A DNA stretch of 64,000 nucleotides from Couchioplanes azureus (lineage in GTDB: Bacteria; Actinomycetota; Actinomycetes; Mycobacteriales; Micromonosporaceae). Position numbers and translations under genes: made by a program. Below are positions 53,081 to 60,591 of this stretch, one piece after another (the stretch's first letter is position 1; each line of letters opens with the position of its first letter). The stretch spans positions 124,001 through 188,000 of the forward strand of contig NZ_BMQY01000012.1 of assembly GCF_014648355.1 (NCBI RefSeq), given 5' to 3'. The notes under the pieces were generated by a model. That model was not told the origin of the DNA. It was given only the letters and a program-made list of their open reading frames with translations, and ran no database searches.

Positions 53081-53701
53081 TCAGTCGACAGCGTGAAAGG
53101 CCGCGAGCGCGTCGGCGGCGAGCCGGGTCGGCGATTCCTGCAAAGCGGCAAGCGTGTCGATCTGCACCTGCGAGATCGTGAACCCGCTGACAACCAGGCG
53201 GACCAGACCCGCCGGACCTGTCACCACCCGCTGCGTGACCTGCCCTTCCGCCAGCCGGTGCGAGGAATTCAACGTGTCGTCGATGCGATCAAGCCGCCGT
53301 CGCAGGCTCTCGAACCACGCCGCATCGTCGCCGTCGTGAAGCTCTTCCGCAGGCGGCGGCACTCGCCCGGACGACTGATCGCTTACGGATGTGGGATCGA
53401 TCCTGGCGGCAGCGTCAACAAGAGCCGCGCGATACGCGCTCAGCGCGGCATCCTGCAACCCGGAGGGCGTCAGCTCATCGCGCCACCAGGCGCTGATCAG
53501 TACATCCGTGACCCGTCCGCGACGATCCATCCGTACGACCACAGCCCTCGTCGGATCGCGACCTTCCACCTCGGGCTCCGCGTCCGCGTCGAGGACGGTG
53601 CGACGAGCCGCAGCCGCTCGTAGCTCCTCATCGCTACCGAGGACATCGAGCGATACCAGCTCATGACTGCTCGCCACTACTTTCGCACCTGAGTCGATCA
53701 T
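53081..53701 (-). CDS. YbaB/EbfC-like protein, first gene of ESX-like operon
   Basis: A 206-residue protein. Residues 45-105 match the YbaB/EbfC-like fold used by ESX-linked proteins: RDPTRAVVVRMDRRGRVTDVLI, WWRDELTPSGLQDAALSAYRAAL. A second YbaB-like part (about 150-200) reads VTQRVVTGPAGLVRLVVSGFTISQ. Proteins of this sort often start operons of EspC/WXG100 genes in actinomycetes; whether they bind DNA or act as secretion chaperones is open. The ATG at 53701 has only a weak site (GGGCG). Confidence 0.78.
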   Translation of the reverse strand: MIDSGAKVVASSHELVSLDVLGSDEELRAAAARRTVLDADAEPEVEGRDPTRAVVVRMDRRGRVTDVLISAWWRDELTPSGLQDAALSAYRAALVDAAARIDPTSVSDQSSGRVPPPAEELHDGDDAAWFESLRRRLDRIDDTLNSSHRLAEGQVTQRVVTGPAGLVRLVVSGFTISQVQIDTLAALQESPTRLAADALAAFHAVD

Positions 53702-53764
53702 CGCCCGGCATACTAGCCGCTCTCGAAACCGCCCCGGGGTTCCGTCACGAAGCGTGACACCGAC

Positions 53765-54031
53765 TCAGGCCGGCTTACGACGGCGCATGACCGCACAGGC
53801 ATGGTTGCTGTTGGTGAACTCGGCGACGTTGACCAGCTCCCACCCGTACGGCAGCAGCATCTCGGCACCGGCCAGGGCGGCGCTCAGGTTTTCCATGCCG
53901 GTCCCTCGCTGTGACACCACACCGAGCAGATGGAACGGGTACCCGTTCAGGTCAGCTCGCCCCTCGAACAGAGCCTGAGCGGTCACCAGCCGTGAGCCTG
54001 CGATCATCTCTGCTGTCTCTGCTCTGACCAT
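53765..54031 (-). CDS. Small protein of unknown function
   Basis: 88 residues with a compact alpha/beta look: RLVTAQALFEGRADLNGYPF, GMENLSAALAGAEMLLPYGWELVNV, then SNHACAVMRRR. The closing GWELV-V-E pattern is seen in several small DUFs on actinomycete chromosomes. No ribosome binding site is convincing. It lies 63 bases upstream of, and co-oriented with, the ESX-like operon, and may or may not belong to it. Confidence 0.55.
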   Translation of the reverse strand: MVRAETAEMIAGSRLVTAQALFEGRADLNGYPFHLLGVVSQRGTGMENLSAALAGAEMLLPYGWELVNVAEFTNSNHACAVMRRRKPA

Positions 54032-54251
54032 GTGGTCACTCTAGAGAAGCCCACGGACGGAAGCCGCGTGTCGTACCCGCCCTTGCGGCGTCTCGCGAAC
54101 CCTCGGCGAGGGCCGCGCCCCGCATTCATCAGGCCATCCAGCCCTTGCCAGCGTCCTGATCTGCTGGCGCCGACTGATCAACCGAACCGGGTACGGCCGT
54201 GGTGAGGGCAGTCTGGAACCTTGGCACCGTGCCATGATTCATACTGCCGTC

Positions 54252-54827
54252 ATGATCCCCCGGTTGCCAGGCAACGTCGCCGCCTTCACGGTGGTCGCCA
54301 CGCTTGCCGCTAGCCTGCTCGCCGGCTGCGGCGAACCGGGACACGTGGGATGTTCCGACGGCGAAGAACAGCGAGTAGAAGTCCTGGCCCAGCTTCCGAT
54401 CCTCAAGGCGCGTCCTTCATCTACCGAAGCCGCCGACGCCTACTCGGGCTGCGGACAGGACGACTCCGGGGATCCGGTCGCTCCCTACGCCGGTCAGCGC
54501 TACCGCAGCACGTTGGCGGAACCCGACATCCGTGCCTTCTACTGGGGCGAGCTGATGAAAGACGGCTGGCGCAACGCCTCGCCGGCCATCCCCCCGGAGG
54601 TAGCACCGTCGCTCGCTTTCCAGCGCGGCGTATCCTGCCTGGTCAAAGACGTCGCCGGCACAACGGTCGTGTTCACCATCTCATTCGACCCGCCACCAAG
54701 CGCATCGCCATCTCCCGCAACGCCCATGGCGTATGTCGTCGAGACGGCTGATGAGCCCCTCTCCTGTCTGCCTGTTGACCTTCGGCCTCGCCACCATCGC
54801 GTCCGTAGCCGACCCATGTTCCGTTGA
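54252..54827 (+). CDS. Putative lipoprotein
   Basis: A 191-residue exported protein. The start VAAFTVVATLAASLLAGC ends in a lipobox (LAGC), so the Cys at about residue 26 is likely lipidated. The rest contains a YSGCGQDDSGDP Cys pair partner, then FYWGELMKDGWRN, and VSCLVKDVAGTTVVFTISFDP. The C-terminal 60 residues are low-complexity. I do not recognise the family. Start could be 54234 or 54252; neither has a ribosome binding site. Confidence 0.7.
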   Translation: MIPRLPGNVAAFTVVATLAASLLAGCGEPGHVGCSDGEEQRVEVLAQLPILKARPSSTEAADAYSGCGQDDSGDPVAPYAGQRYRSTLAEPDIRAFYWGELMKDGWRNASPAIPPEVAPSLAFQRGVSCLVKDVAGTTVVFTISFDPPPSASPSPATPMAYVVETADEPLSCLPVDLRPRHHRVRSRPMFR

Positions 54828-54944
54828 ACGCTCGCCCTACCCTGGCAGACCAACGACCTGCCCTCGCCGCCTGCACCGCCGCCCACCGGCGGCACGTGGT
54901 CCCCGACAGCAACCGCCGGGAGATCCTCCGACAGCGGCCGGGCG

Positions 54945-55934
54945 TCAGACCTGATCAGCGGGCTGGCCGGTGGACGTCGGCCCGGCGAGCGGGGATAGCT
55001 CGGCGACGACGTCGACGAGGGTGTCCGGTGCCTCCCAGTTCAGCAGGTGCCCGGCGTCGGGCACGGTGACCAGTCGGGCGCCCGGCACACCTGCGGCCAG
55101 CCGCCGGGCGTGACTGGACGGAGTGGACCGGTCGGCGGAGCCGACCATGACGATGGTCGGTACCGTGATCTCGGGAAGGCGTGGGTAGCGGTCCTCGTCG
55201 GCGAAGGCCCGTACGATGGGCAGCAGCGGCCGGTGGTCCTGGCGCGAGACGACCTCGCGGAACACTGAGATCATCGCCGGTGACGGGTTCCTTCCGCACT
55301 GCGCGGCCGCGAACAGGACGCCGACGGTGCGGGTGCGGATCAGCCACGGCAGGACGCCTGTTCTGAGCAGCGGAATCTGCAGCCGGTTCTGCGGGGCCCC
55401 GTCGAGGATGCGTCCCGCCCAAGTCGCGAACAGGACCAGACCCCGCAGCCGATCAGCCAATTCCGGGTGGTCGACGACGCTGCGAATCGCCACGAAGCCG
55501 CCCATCGAGTGCCCGACCAGCACGGCGTCACGGACGTCGAAATGGTGCAGGACTGCGGCATAGTCCGCGGCCATCGCACCCGACCCCACCCCGCCGGAGC
55601 CCAGGGTGGAACCGCCGTGACCGCGCTGGTCGAACGCGATGACCCGGTATCCGCGGGCGATCAGCTGCTCCCACGCGACGTTCCACTCCAGCAGCGAGAC
55701 ACCGTAGCCGTGAGCGAGGACCACCGGCGGCCCGTCACCGGCCACGACCGCGCGCAGCGTGGTGCCGTCCGGACGGCCCACGAACACCTGCTCGCCCTCG
55801 GGTTCGCGAGCGAGCTTCTCCCGAGGGAAGGGGTCACGGTTACGCGCGATCCGCGACACAGCCACCCGCGCCGCGGCCCACCCCGCCGCGGCGGTCACAG
55901 CCAACACCGCTCCGACCGACAAACCCGACCGCAT
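54945..55934 (-). CDS. Membrane-anchored alpha/beta hydrolase
   Basis: A 329-residue alpha/beta hydrolase with an N-terminal hydrophobic segment (about 5-24, VGAVLAVTAAAGWAAARVA) that anchors it in the membrane or acts as an uncleaved signal. Catalytic set: oxyanion LAHGYGVSLLEW, Ser in VLVGHSMGGFV (about 146), Asp in VGSADRSTPS, His in DAGHLLNWEAPD. This suits an esterase/lipase-like or epoxide-hydrolase-like enzyme; substrate unknown. ATG at 55934 after GAGGAG. Single gene. Confidence 0.9.
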   Translation of the reverse strand: MRSGLSVGAVLAVTAAAGWAAARVAVSRIARNRDPFPREKLAREPEGEQVFVGRPDGTTLRAVVAGDGPPVVLAHGYGVSLLEWNVAWEQLIARGYRVIAFDQRGHGGSTLGSGGVGSGAMAADYAAVLHHFDVRDAVLVGHSMGGFVAIRSVVDHPELADRLRGLVLFATWAGRILDGAPQNRLQIPLLRTGVLPWLIRTRTVGVLFAAAQCGRNPSPAMISVFREVVSRQDHRPLLPIVRAFADEDRYPRLPEITVPTIVMVGSADRSTPSSHARRLAAGVPGARLVTVPDAGHLLNWEAPDTLVDVVAELSPLAGPTSTGQPADQV

Positions 55935-56366
55935 CACGTACTCCTCCACCTCCAGAGCCCCCCACCCAGGACGGCTCGCTGAAAGGTTCCCGCACCGCGG
56001 GCGTCGCCGGTCCCGCATGCACCGCCCGCGCCCGGTGAATGGCGGACTCGGTCGGTCGGCCCTGCCGACGCAGACGACTATCATGCCGACTCCACCTCGA
56101 CCGGCGCGAGGATCACCGGCCGGCGCCTGCATGAGCACAAACACGCAATCGGAACGCCCGTTTGCCATCTCGTCCTGCCGCCCGCGACCGCGACAACATG
56201 GCCAAGGTCGAGACCCCGGCAGGGGGTGGCCGGCGGCCACGTTGTGTAGTGCCTCTGTCCCCCGCTCCGGCGGCCATCGGCGCGGACCTCGACCAGCGGC
56301 GCCGTAGTGTGGTACCAGCCGCGCGGCACCGGGTCGCAGGTGAGCGCCCGCGTCAGGGGGCGATAG
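55935..56366. other. Gene-free interval
   Basis: About 430 bases upstream of the hydrolase gene. Part (56170-56366) probably contains the out-of-frame remainder of the decayed HAD-like gene. Otherwise promoter DNA. Confidence 0.45.
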
Positions 56367-56591
56367 TCACCACAGCCGCTCGAGCAGAGCCGCCTCGGGG
56401 CAGCAGGTGGTGCACCAACGAAGCTCGACCACCCGGTCGATGTGCAGCCACCGCGGCCGGTACTCGCAGCGATCCTGCAAGGAGCAGACCGTCGTGCGCC
56501 GCGGTGCGACACGCCAGCCGGGCCGGGTGGCGTTGACCACGCCATCGACGTCGAGCAGCCACGCCGGTGGCCCCGTCGGGCTGATGTCCAT
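56367..56591 (-). pseudogene. Truncated HAD-like hydrolase fragment
   Basis: 74 residues from a strong start (GGAGGCGAC before ATG at 56591). It carries the HAD motif I LLDVDGVVNATRPGWRVAPRR, then RWLHIDRVVELRWCTTCCPEAALLERLW, and stops. HAD proteins of this type are 150-200 residues and continue past this Leu-Trp, so a frameshift or nonsense change at about 56367 has removed motifs III and IV. A continuation may exist out of frame on the same strand to about 56170. Unlikely to be active. Confidence 0.6.
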
Positions 56592-57077
56592 GCCTGTCGC
56601 CTCCCCGCGGCCGCGTCGGTAGCGAGGCGGGTCAGTCGTGGTCGTAGACAGTCGCCGGGATGTCCCGGGCGCACAGCGCGGCGACGACGAGCGGCTCGAT
56701 GGACGAGCATGCGGCCCGCTTCGTGTCCCCGCGATCCCGGCTCCGAGCCGACCGTGAACGCTGCGTGCGCTGCATGACGGCACACGACCACGGGCACGGC
56801 TGCAAGCGATGCTCTCAGGTCGGCTGCATCGAGCCCCGGCCAACGAGCACTCCGCGCCAGTTGAGTGCATTCATGCACTGTGGAGCGGGCTGATGATCGC
56901 CTGGTACACGCGATCCGCTAGCTTCGAAGGATGATTTCGTTCCTAGGCATTCTGCCTCCTCCGCGCTCCTGACGGAGCGATGAGCTGACAGCCGCCCGGG
57001 TAGACCTGGTCGGCCACCTTCTTGTGCCCTCGCTCCGCTGACGCTGTCCTCAACGGCTCACCATCCGGAGCGAGTGC
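56592..57077. other. Gene-free interval
   Basis: About 490 bases between the HAD remnant and the divergent EamA gene. One minus-strand frame ends ALCARDIPATVYDHD just before the HAD start, and may be a further decayed or small coding piece. No repeats. Confidence 0.45.
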
Positions 57078-58040
57078 ATGTCTCGATCATTCGTACCATC
57101 ATCAACCTCTTTGTTGCCCCGGCGTTCGAACGGGGACGCACGCCGTGGTCTCCTCGCGATCGTCGTCGCCGGCATCCTGTGGGGAACGGCCGGCGTGGTC
57201 GTCCAATTGATCCATCAGTCGGCCGGTCTGCACCCGGTAGGCATCGCCTTCTACCGGCTGGCTATCGCGGCGTTTGCCCTAACGGTGTTCATTGCGCGAC
57301 AGCTGAGGCCGGCAGTCCTCACGCTTGGCTGCCAAGGATGGCGTCTCCTGCTGGCCGGGGCTGGCCTCGGCGTCTACCAGGCGCTGTACTTCCTCTCGGT
57401 CGCCTGGGGTGGCGTTGCGATCGCTACCGTGGTCAGCCTGGGGCTGGCACCGGTCCTCATCGCCGGCTGGGAAGCCGTGCGCTCCCGTCGCCGGCCGACC
57501 CTTGCCGCACTGTGCAGCATGACTGCGGCGGTGATGGGCCTCGCGCTGATCACCGGCCTCACGGTGTCGCCCACCGGCGTGGCGCCTCGACCACTGCTCG
57601 GCCTGCTGGCCGCCGTGGGTTCGGGCCTCGGCTACGCGGCCACCACGGTTCTGAGCCGTCCTATCAGCCAGCAGGTGCAGCCGCTGCCGCTCACGGCGGC
57701 GTCCTCGGCCATCGGCGCCATGACGCTCCTGCCATTCGCATTGCTGAGTGGCGGACTCGCGCTTCCTGTGCTGTCGGTTGACGCAGGGATGCTGGCATAT
57801 CTGGGCATCGTCACCACCGTTGTGGCATACGCGCTGTTCTACACCGGGCTACGTACCACGGCAGGCAGTGTCGCCGTTGTTCTGACGCTGTTGGAGCCAC
57901 TGACCGCAGCGGTACTCGCCGTCGTCGTTCTCGGCCAGCAGATCTCCCTGCCGATCGTCACAGGTGGGGGCCTTCTCCTCGGCGCTGTGGTCATCGCCTC
58001 CCTTGCCCACCAGCAGACCGAGGCAGCGCCGTCGCGCTAG
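57078..58040 (+). CDS. EamA-family (DMT) transporter
   Basis: A 320-residue integral membrane protein with about ten helices in two five-helix repeats (EamA/RhaT type of the drug/metabolite superfamily). Repeat one: GLLAIVVAGILWGTAGVV, then IAFYRLAIAAFAL. Repeat two starts LLGLLAAVGSGLGYAATTVL, ends TAGSVAVVLTLLEPLTAAVLAVV with the conserved EP motif. It probably exports amino acids, metabolites or a toxic compound. ATG at 57078 with GGAGCGAG upstream. An IS110 remnant lies directly downstream. Confidence 0.9.
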   Translation: MSRSFVPSSTSLLPRRSNGDARRGLLAIVVAGILWGTAGVVVQLIHQSAGLHPVGIAFYRLAIAAFALTVFIARQLRPAVLTLGCQGWRLLLAGAGLGVYQALYFLSVAWGGVAIATVVSLGLAPVLIAGWEAVRSRRRPTLAALCSMTAAVMGLALITGLTVSPTGVAPRPLLGLLAAVGSGLGYAATTVLSRPISQQVQPLPLTAASSAIGAMTLLPFALLSGGLALPVLSVDAGMLAYLGIVTTVVAYALFYTGLRTTAGSVAVVLTLLEPLTAAVLAVVVLGQQISLPIVTGGGLLLGAVVIASLAHQQTEAAPSR

Positions 58041-58102
58041 GTGTGCTGTCCAGGGAGGTTTGTCGAGGTTGGGTGACGACTCGGTTTGAGTCGTAGACGG
58101 GT

Positions 58103-58162
58103 GAAGGCCTCCGGTTGTGCAGTGGAGCTGTCGAGGAACCAGTCCACAACCAGGAGGCCTTC
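58103..58162 (+). ncRNA. Hairpin from IS110-type left end (possible bridge RNA relic)
   Basis: GAAGGCCTCCGGTTGTG (58103-58119) pairs with CACAACCAGGAGGCCTTC (58145-58162), a long stem with one unpaired base, directly before the recombinase fragment. In some IS110 elements a structured non-coding RNA is encoded upstream of the recombinase; this could be its relic. Inference from position and structure only. Confidence 0.35.
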
Positions 58163-58536
58163 GTGCCTCACGGTGATGCTGCTTTGACCCCGCGCGCACG
58201 TCTGCGCGTGGCCGAGGGCAAGACCGACGCCCGCGACGCCCTGGTGATCGCGGACCAGGCCCGCAGCCGTCGCGACTCGAGGCCGATGCGGCCCACCGAT
58301 GAGGCGACCATCGAGCTGAAGGTCCTCACCGGCCGCCGCTCCGACCTTGTCCGCGACCGGACCAGGGCGATCAACCGCTGACGTTGCGCGCTGACCGGCA
58401 TGTTCCCCGCCTGGATCGTGCACTCGTATGCACTAACGCCGGCCCGCTCATCCTGCTCGAGGGCTACCAGACCCCGGCCGATATCCGCCGCGTGGGCATC
58501 GCCCGGCCGACCCGCTGGCTGCGTGGTAGGGGCGCC
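58163..58536 (+). pseudogene. IS110-family transposase remnant
   Basis: A decayed fragment of an IS110 recombinase. It begins VPHGDAALTP, then jumps to VAEGKTDARDALVIADQAR and TIELKVLTGRRSDLVRDRT with the family's characteristic D-A-R-D and L-T-x-R-R-S. An in-frame stop follows AINR at 58379, then LTGMFPAW, and after a frame change LILLEGYQTPADIRRVG. The N-terminal RuvC-like residues and the C-terminal half are missing, so the element cannot move by itself. Confidence 0.8.
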
Positions 58537-58595
58537 CGCAGTCCGCAGTGCACAGCTATCATCCCTTGAGCATTGATCCACAGTTAGGAGCTGAT

Positions 58596-58652
58596 ATGCG
58601 CCTCGGCCTGGTGACGGTCCCCGTTTCGCTGCGAGAGCACACCGCGCGCTGA
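58596..58652 (+). CDS. Leader peptide of MFS gene (attenuator)
   Basis: An 18-codon reading frame, MRLGLVTVPVSLREHTAR. AGGAG lies 6 bases before its ATG, as good as any site in the window. Its last codons form the first arm (58635-58645) of alternative RNA hairpins that continue to 58689, and the MFS start is 94 bases beyond the stop. A short translated frame followed by mutually exclusive hairpins before an exporter gene is the pattern of ribosome-mediated attenuation, so ribosome stalling may allow expression of the exporter. Confidence 0.65.
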   Translation: MRLGLVTVPVSLREHTAR

Positions 58653-58689
58653 CCGGTTTCACCGCCGGGTGTCTCGGCGGTGTGTGCTC
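58635..58689 (+). promoter_or_regulatory. Alternative hairpins (attenuator) before MFS gene
   Basis: Arm 1 GAGCACACCGC (58635-58645, inside the leader frame) can pair with arm 3 GCGGTGTGTGCTC (58677-58689) with a two-base bulge. Arm 2 CACCGCC (58660-58666) pairs perfectly with GGCGGTG (58676-58682), which overlaps arm 3. The two structures exclude each other. Ribosome position on the leader frame would decide which one forms. Confidence 0.65.
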
Positions 58690-58746
58690 CTCGCCGCGGA
58701 GCGGTCCTGAGACGACCGTTTCCTTCTCCTGGCTCGAGGAGCTCTT

Positions 58747-59952
58747 TTGCGTGCCCTTGTATCCGCGCGTCTCGGCGCGGATTTCACCCGACTCTGGACC
58801 GCTTCGGCGGTATCGAACATCGGCGACGGTGTCACCATGGCCGCCGGCCCGCTGCTGGTCGCGTCGGTCACCGACGATCCGGCCGCGATCGCCGGTGCCG
58901 TCTTCGCCCAGCAGCTGCCGTGGCTGCTGTTCGCCCTGATCAGCGGCGCCTACGTCGACCGGCTCGACCGTCGCCTACTCGTCGTCGTGGTCAACCTGGT
59001 CCGCGCCGTTGCCTTGGCCGCGCTGGCGGCGACCATCGCGACGGAGACCGTCACGGTCGCCGCCATCTATGCGGTGCTGTTCCTTCTGGGGACCGGCGAA
59101 ACCGTCGCGGACACCGCGATGGGGGCGTTGCTGCCGTCCGTGGTCACGTCGGAGCAGTTGCCGAGCGCCACTGCCCGGCTCTATGCCACGTTCACCATCG
59201 CCAACCAGTTCGTTGCCAAGCCGCTGGGCGCCTGGTTGTTCGTCATCTCGGCGGCCGCACCGTTCGGTCTCGACGCCCTGACCTTCGCAATAGCCGCGGC
59301 CCTGATCGCAGGTATTCGTGTGGTGCCGCCGGCGGCTGAGGTCGCGTCGCGGTCGTCGCTGCGCGCCGAGGTCGTCGAAGGAGTGCGGTGGTTGTGGCGC
59401 CACCGCCTGGTACGGACGCTGGCGCTCAGCATGGGCATCGGCAACATCGCGTACTGCGCAGCGTTCGCGGTGTTCGTGCTCTACTGCCGCCAGCGGCTAG
59501 GCCTGTCCGACCTCGGCTACGGCTTCCTGCTGATCGCGTTCGCGATCGGTGGCCTCTGCGGAACGGCGATCGCGGCCAAGCTCACCCGTACCTTCGGCAG
59601 CGCTGCGGTGCTTCGTGCGGGACTGGCATTCGAGGTCGTCACGCATCTCACCCTGGCGATGACGACGACTGCCTGGGTGGCGGCGACCGTCCTGGTCGTC
59701 TTCAGCATTCACGCCATGGTGTGGGGGGTCACCGTCGCCTCGGTGCGTCAACGGGTGGTACCCGCCCACCTGCGCGGGCGGGTCAGCAGCGTTTACGCGC
59801 TGCTGGACCTGGGTGGAGCCGCACTAGGCTCGCTCGTCGGCGGCCTGCTGGCGAGCGCCTGGGAGATCACCACCCCGTTCTGGATCGCCGCCGCAGTCAT
59901 GACGGTGATCACGATCTGCGCCTGGCGACCCCTGAGCGAGGCAACGGCATAG
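58747..59952 (+). CDS. MFS exporter (Mef/EntS-like)
   Basis: A 401-residue MFS transporter with 12 predicted helices. Opening FTRLWTASAVSNIGDGVTMAAGPLL, the motif A region SGAYVDRLDRRLLVVVVNLVR, then LPSVVTSEQLPSATARLYATFTIANQFVAKPLG; second half AVFVLYCRQRLGLSDLGYGFLL and VPAHLRGRVSSVYALLDLGGAALGSLVGG. This is the MFS_3/Mef-like group, often macrolide or siderophore exporters. TTG start at 58747, supported by GAGGAG five bases upstream; no in-frame ATG fits. Preceded by the leader-peptide attenuator, which suggests induction by a ribosome-targeting drug. Ends at a 13-bp hairpin. Confidence 0.88.
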   Translation: MRALVSARLGADFTRLWTASAVSNIGDGVTMAAGPLLVASVTDDPAAIAGAVFAQQLPWLLFALISGAYVDRLDRRLLVVVVNLVRAVALAALAATIATETVTVAAIYAVLFLLGTGETVADTAMGALLPSVVTSEQLPSATARLYATFTIANQFVAKPLGAWLFVISAAAPFGLDALTFAIAAALIAGIRVVPPAAEVASRSSLRAEVVEGVRWLWRHRLVRTLALSMGIGNIAYCAAFAVFVLYCRQRLGLSDLGYGFLLIAFAIGGLCGTAIAAKLTRTFGSAAVLRAGLAFEVVTHLTLAMTTTAWVAATVLVVFSIHAMVWGVTVASVRQRVVPAHLRGRVSSVYALLDLGGAALGSLVGGLLASAWEITTPFWIAAAVMTVITICAWRPLSEATA

Positions 59953-59967
59953 CCTGACCCTCGCCAC

Positions 59968-60006
59968 CCGCCTCCCGAGCAGCGCCACACGCCGCTCGGG
60001 AGGCGG
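59968..60006 (+). terminator. Terminator hairpin
   Basis: CCGCCTCCCGAGC (59968-59980) pairs perfectly with GCTCGGGAGGCGG (59994-60006), a 13-bp stem with a 13-base loop, 16 bases after the MFS stop. Confidence 0.93.
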
Positions 60007-60591
60007 CACTACGGAGGCCGACAACGTCTCACCAGCTCACAGAACAGCCGACAAAGCCAGCTGCGCTGCCCTCACTCAGCCGACCAGTGGGATCTAGCTT
60101 TCGCTCCTTCCGAGGCCGCTGATCAACAGGGCTCACACGGAAGCGCCGATGATCGGGCATCGAGCGCAGACCCCGAGGCTTGACTTCACGATTGGGAAGC
60201 CAGTGCAACGCTTGGTCGGCCCTGGGAAGAGCGTGGCTCTTCGACGAAGCGGGCGGGGTTGCCCGCGCGCGGGGTGGCGCATGCTGCGGATCATCGTGGC
60301 GCCGGTGGGTACGGCAGCAGCACTGTGGCTGTGAGAGCCCGTGTTGCTGACGGCGCGCCCGTCCCTTGGGTGCCCGCGCGGTGAGGCGCTCCGTGTCCGT
60401 GGCCTGCAACAGCCCGTAGTAGCCCTAGGTGTCGCGGTCTTGCGGTCGTCTTGAGCTTGCCTGGAATCAATGCATAAGCCTGACTCCTACCGTTTTTCGC
60501 GGCGGGGATTGCCGTGCCCTGACGTGGGACGTGTCCCGCGTGGCCGGCGAGGTTCTCGCCGCAGTGTGTCTGACGAGCATCGGAGAGGTTT
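60007..60591. other. Gene-free interval
   Basis: About 580 bases between the MFS terminator and the large secreted protein. No gene-like frame. It holds the promoter of the latter. No repeats seen. Confidence 0.5.

Larger units (their letters stand above)
58103..58540 (+). mobile_element. Remnant of an IS110-family insertion sequence
   Basis: The unit consists of the upstream hairpin and the broken recombinase frame. No target-site duplication can be recognised, as expected for IS110 elements, which generally do not make one. It lies between the EamA gene and the leader-peptide/MFS unit. Confidence 0.7.
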
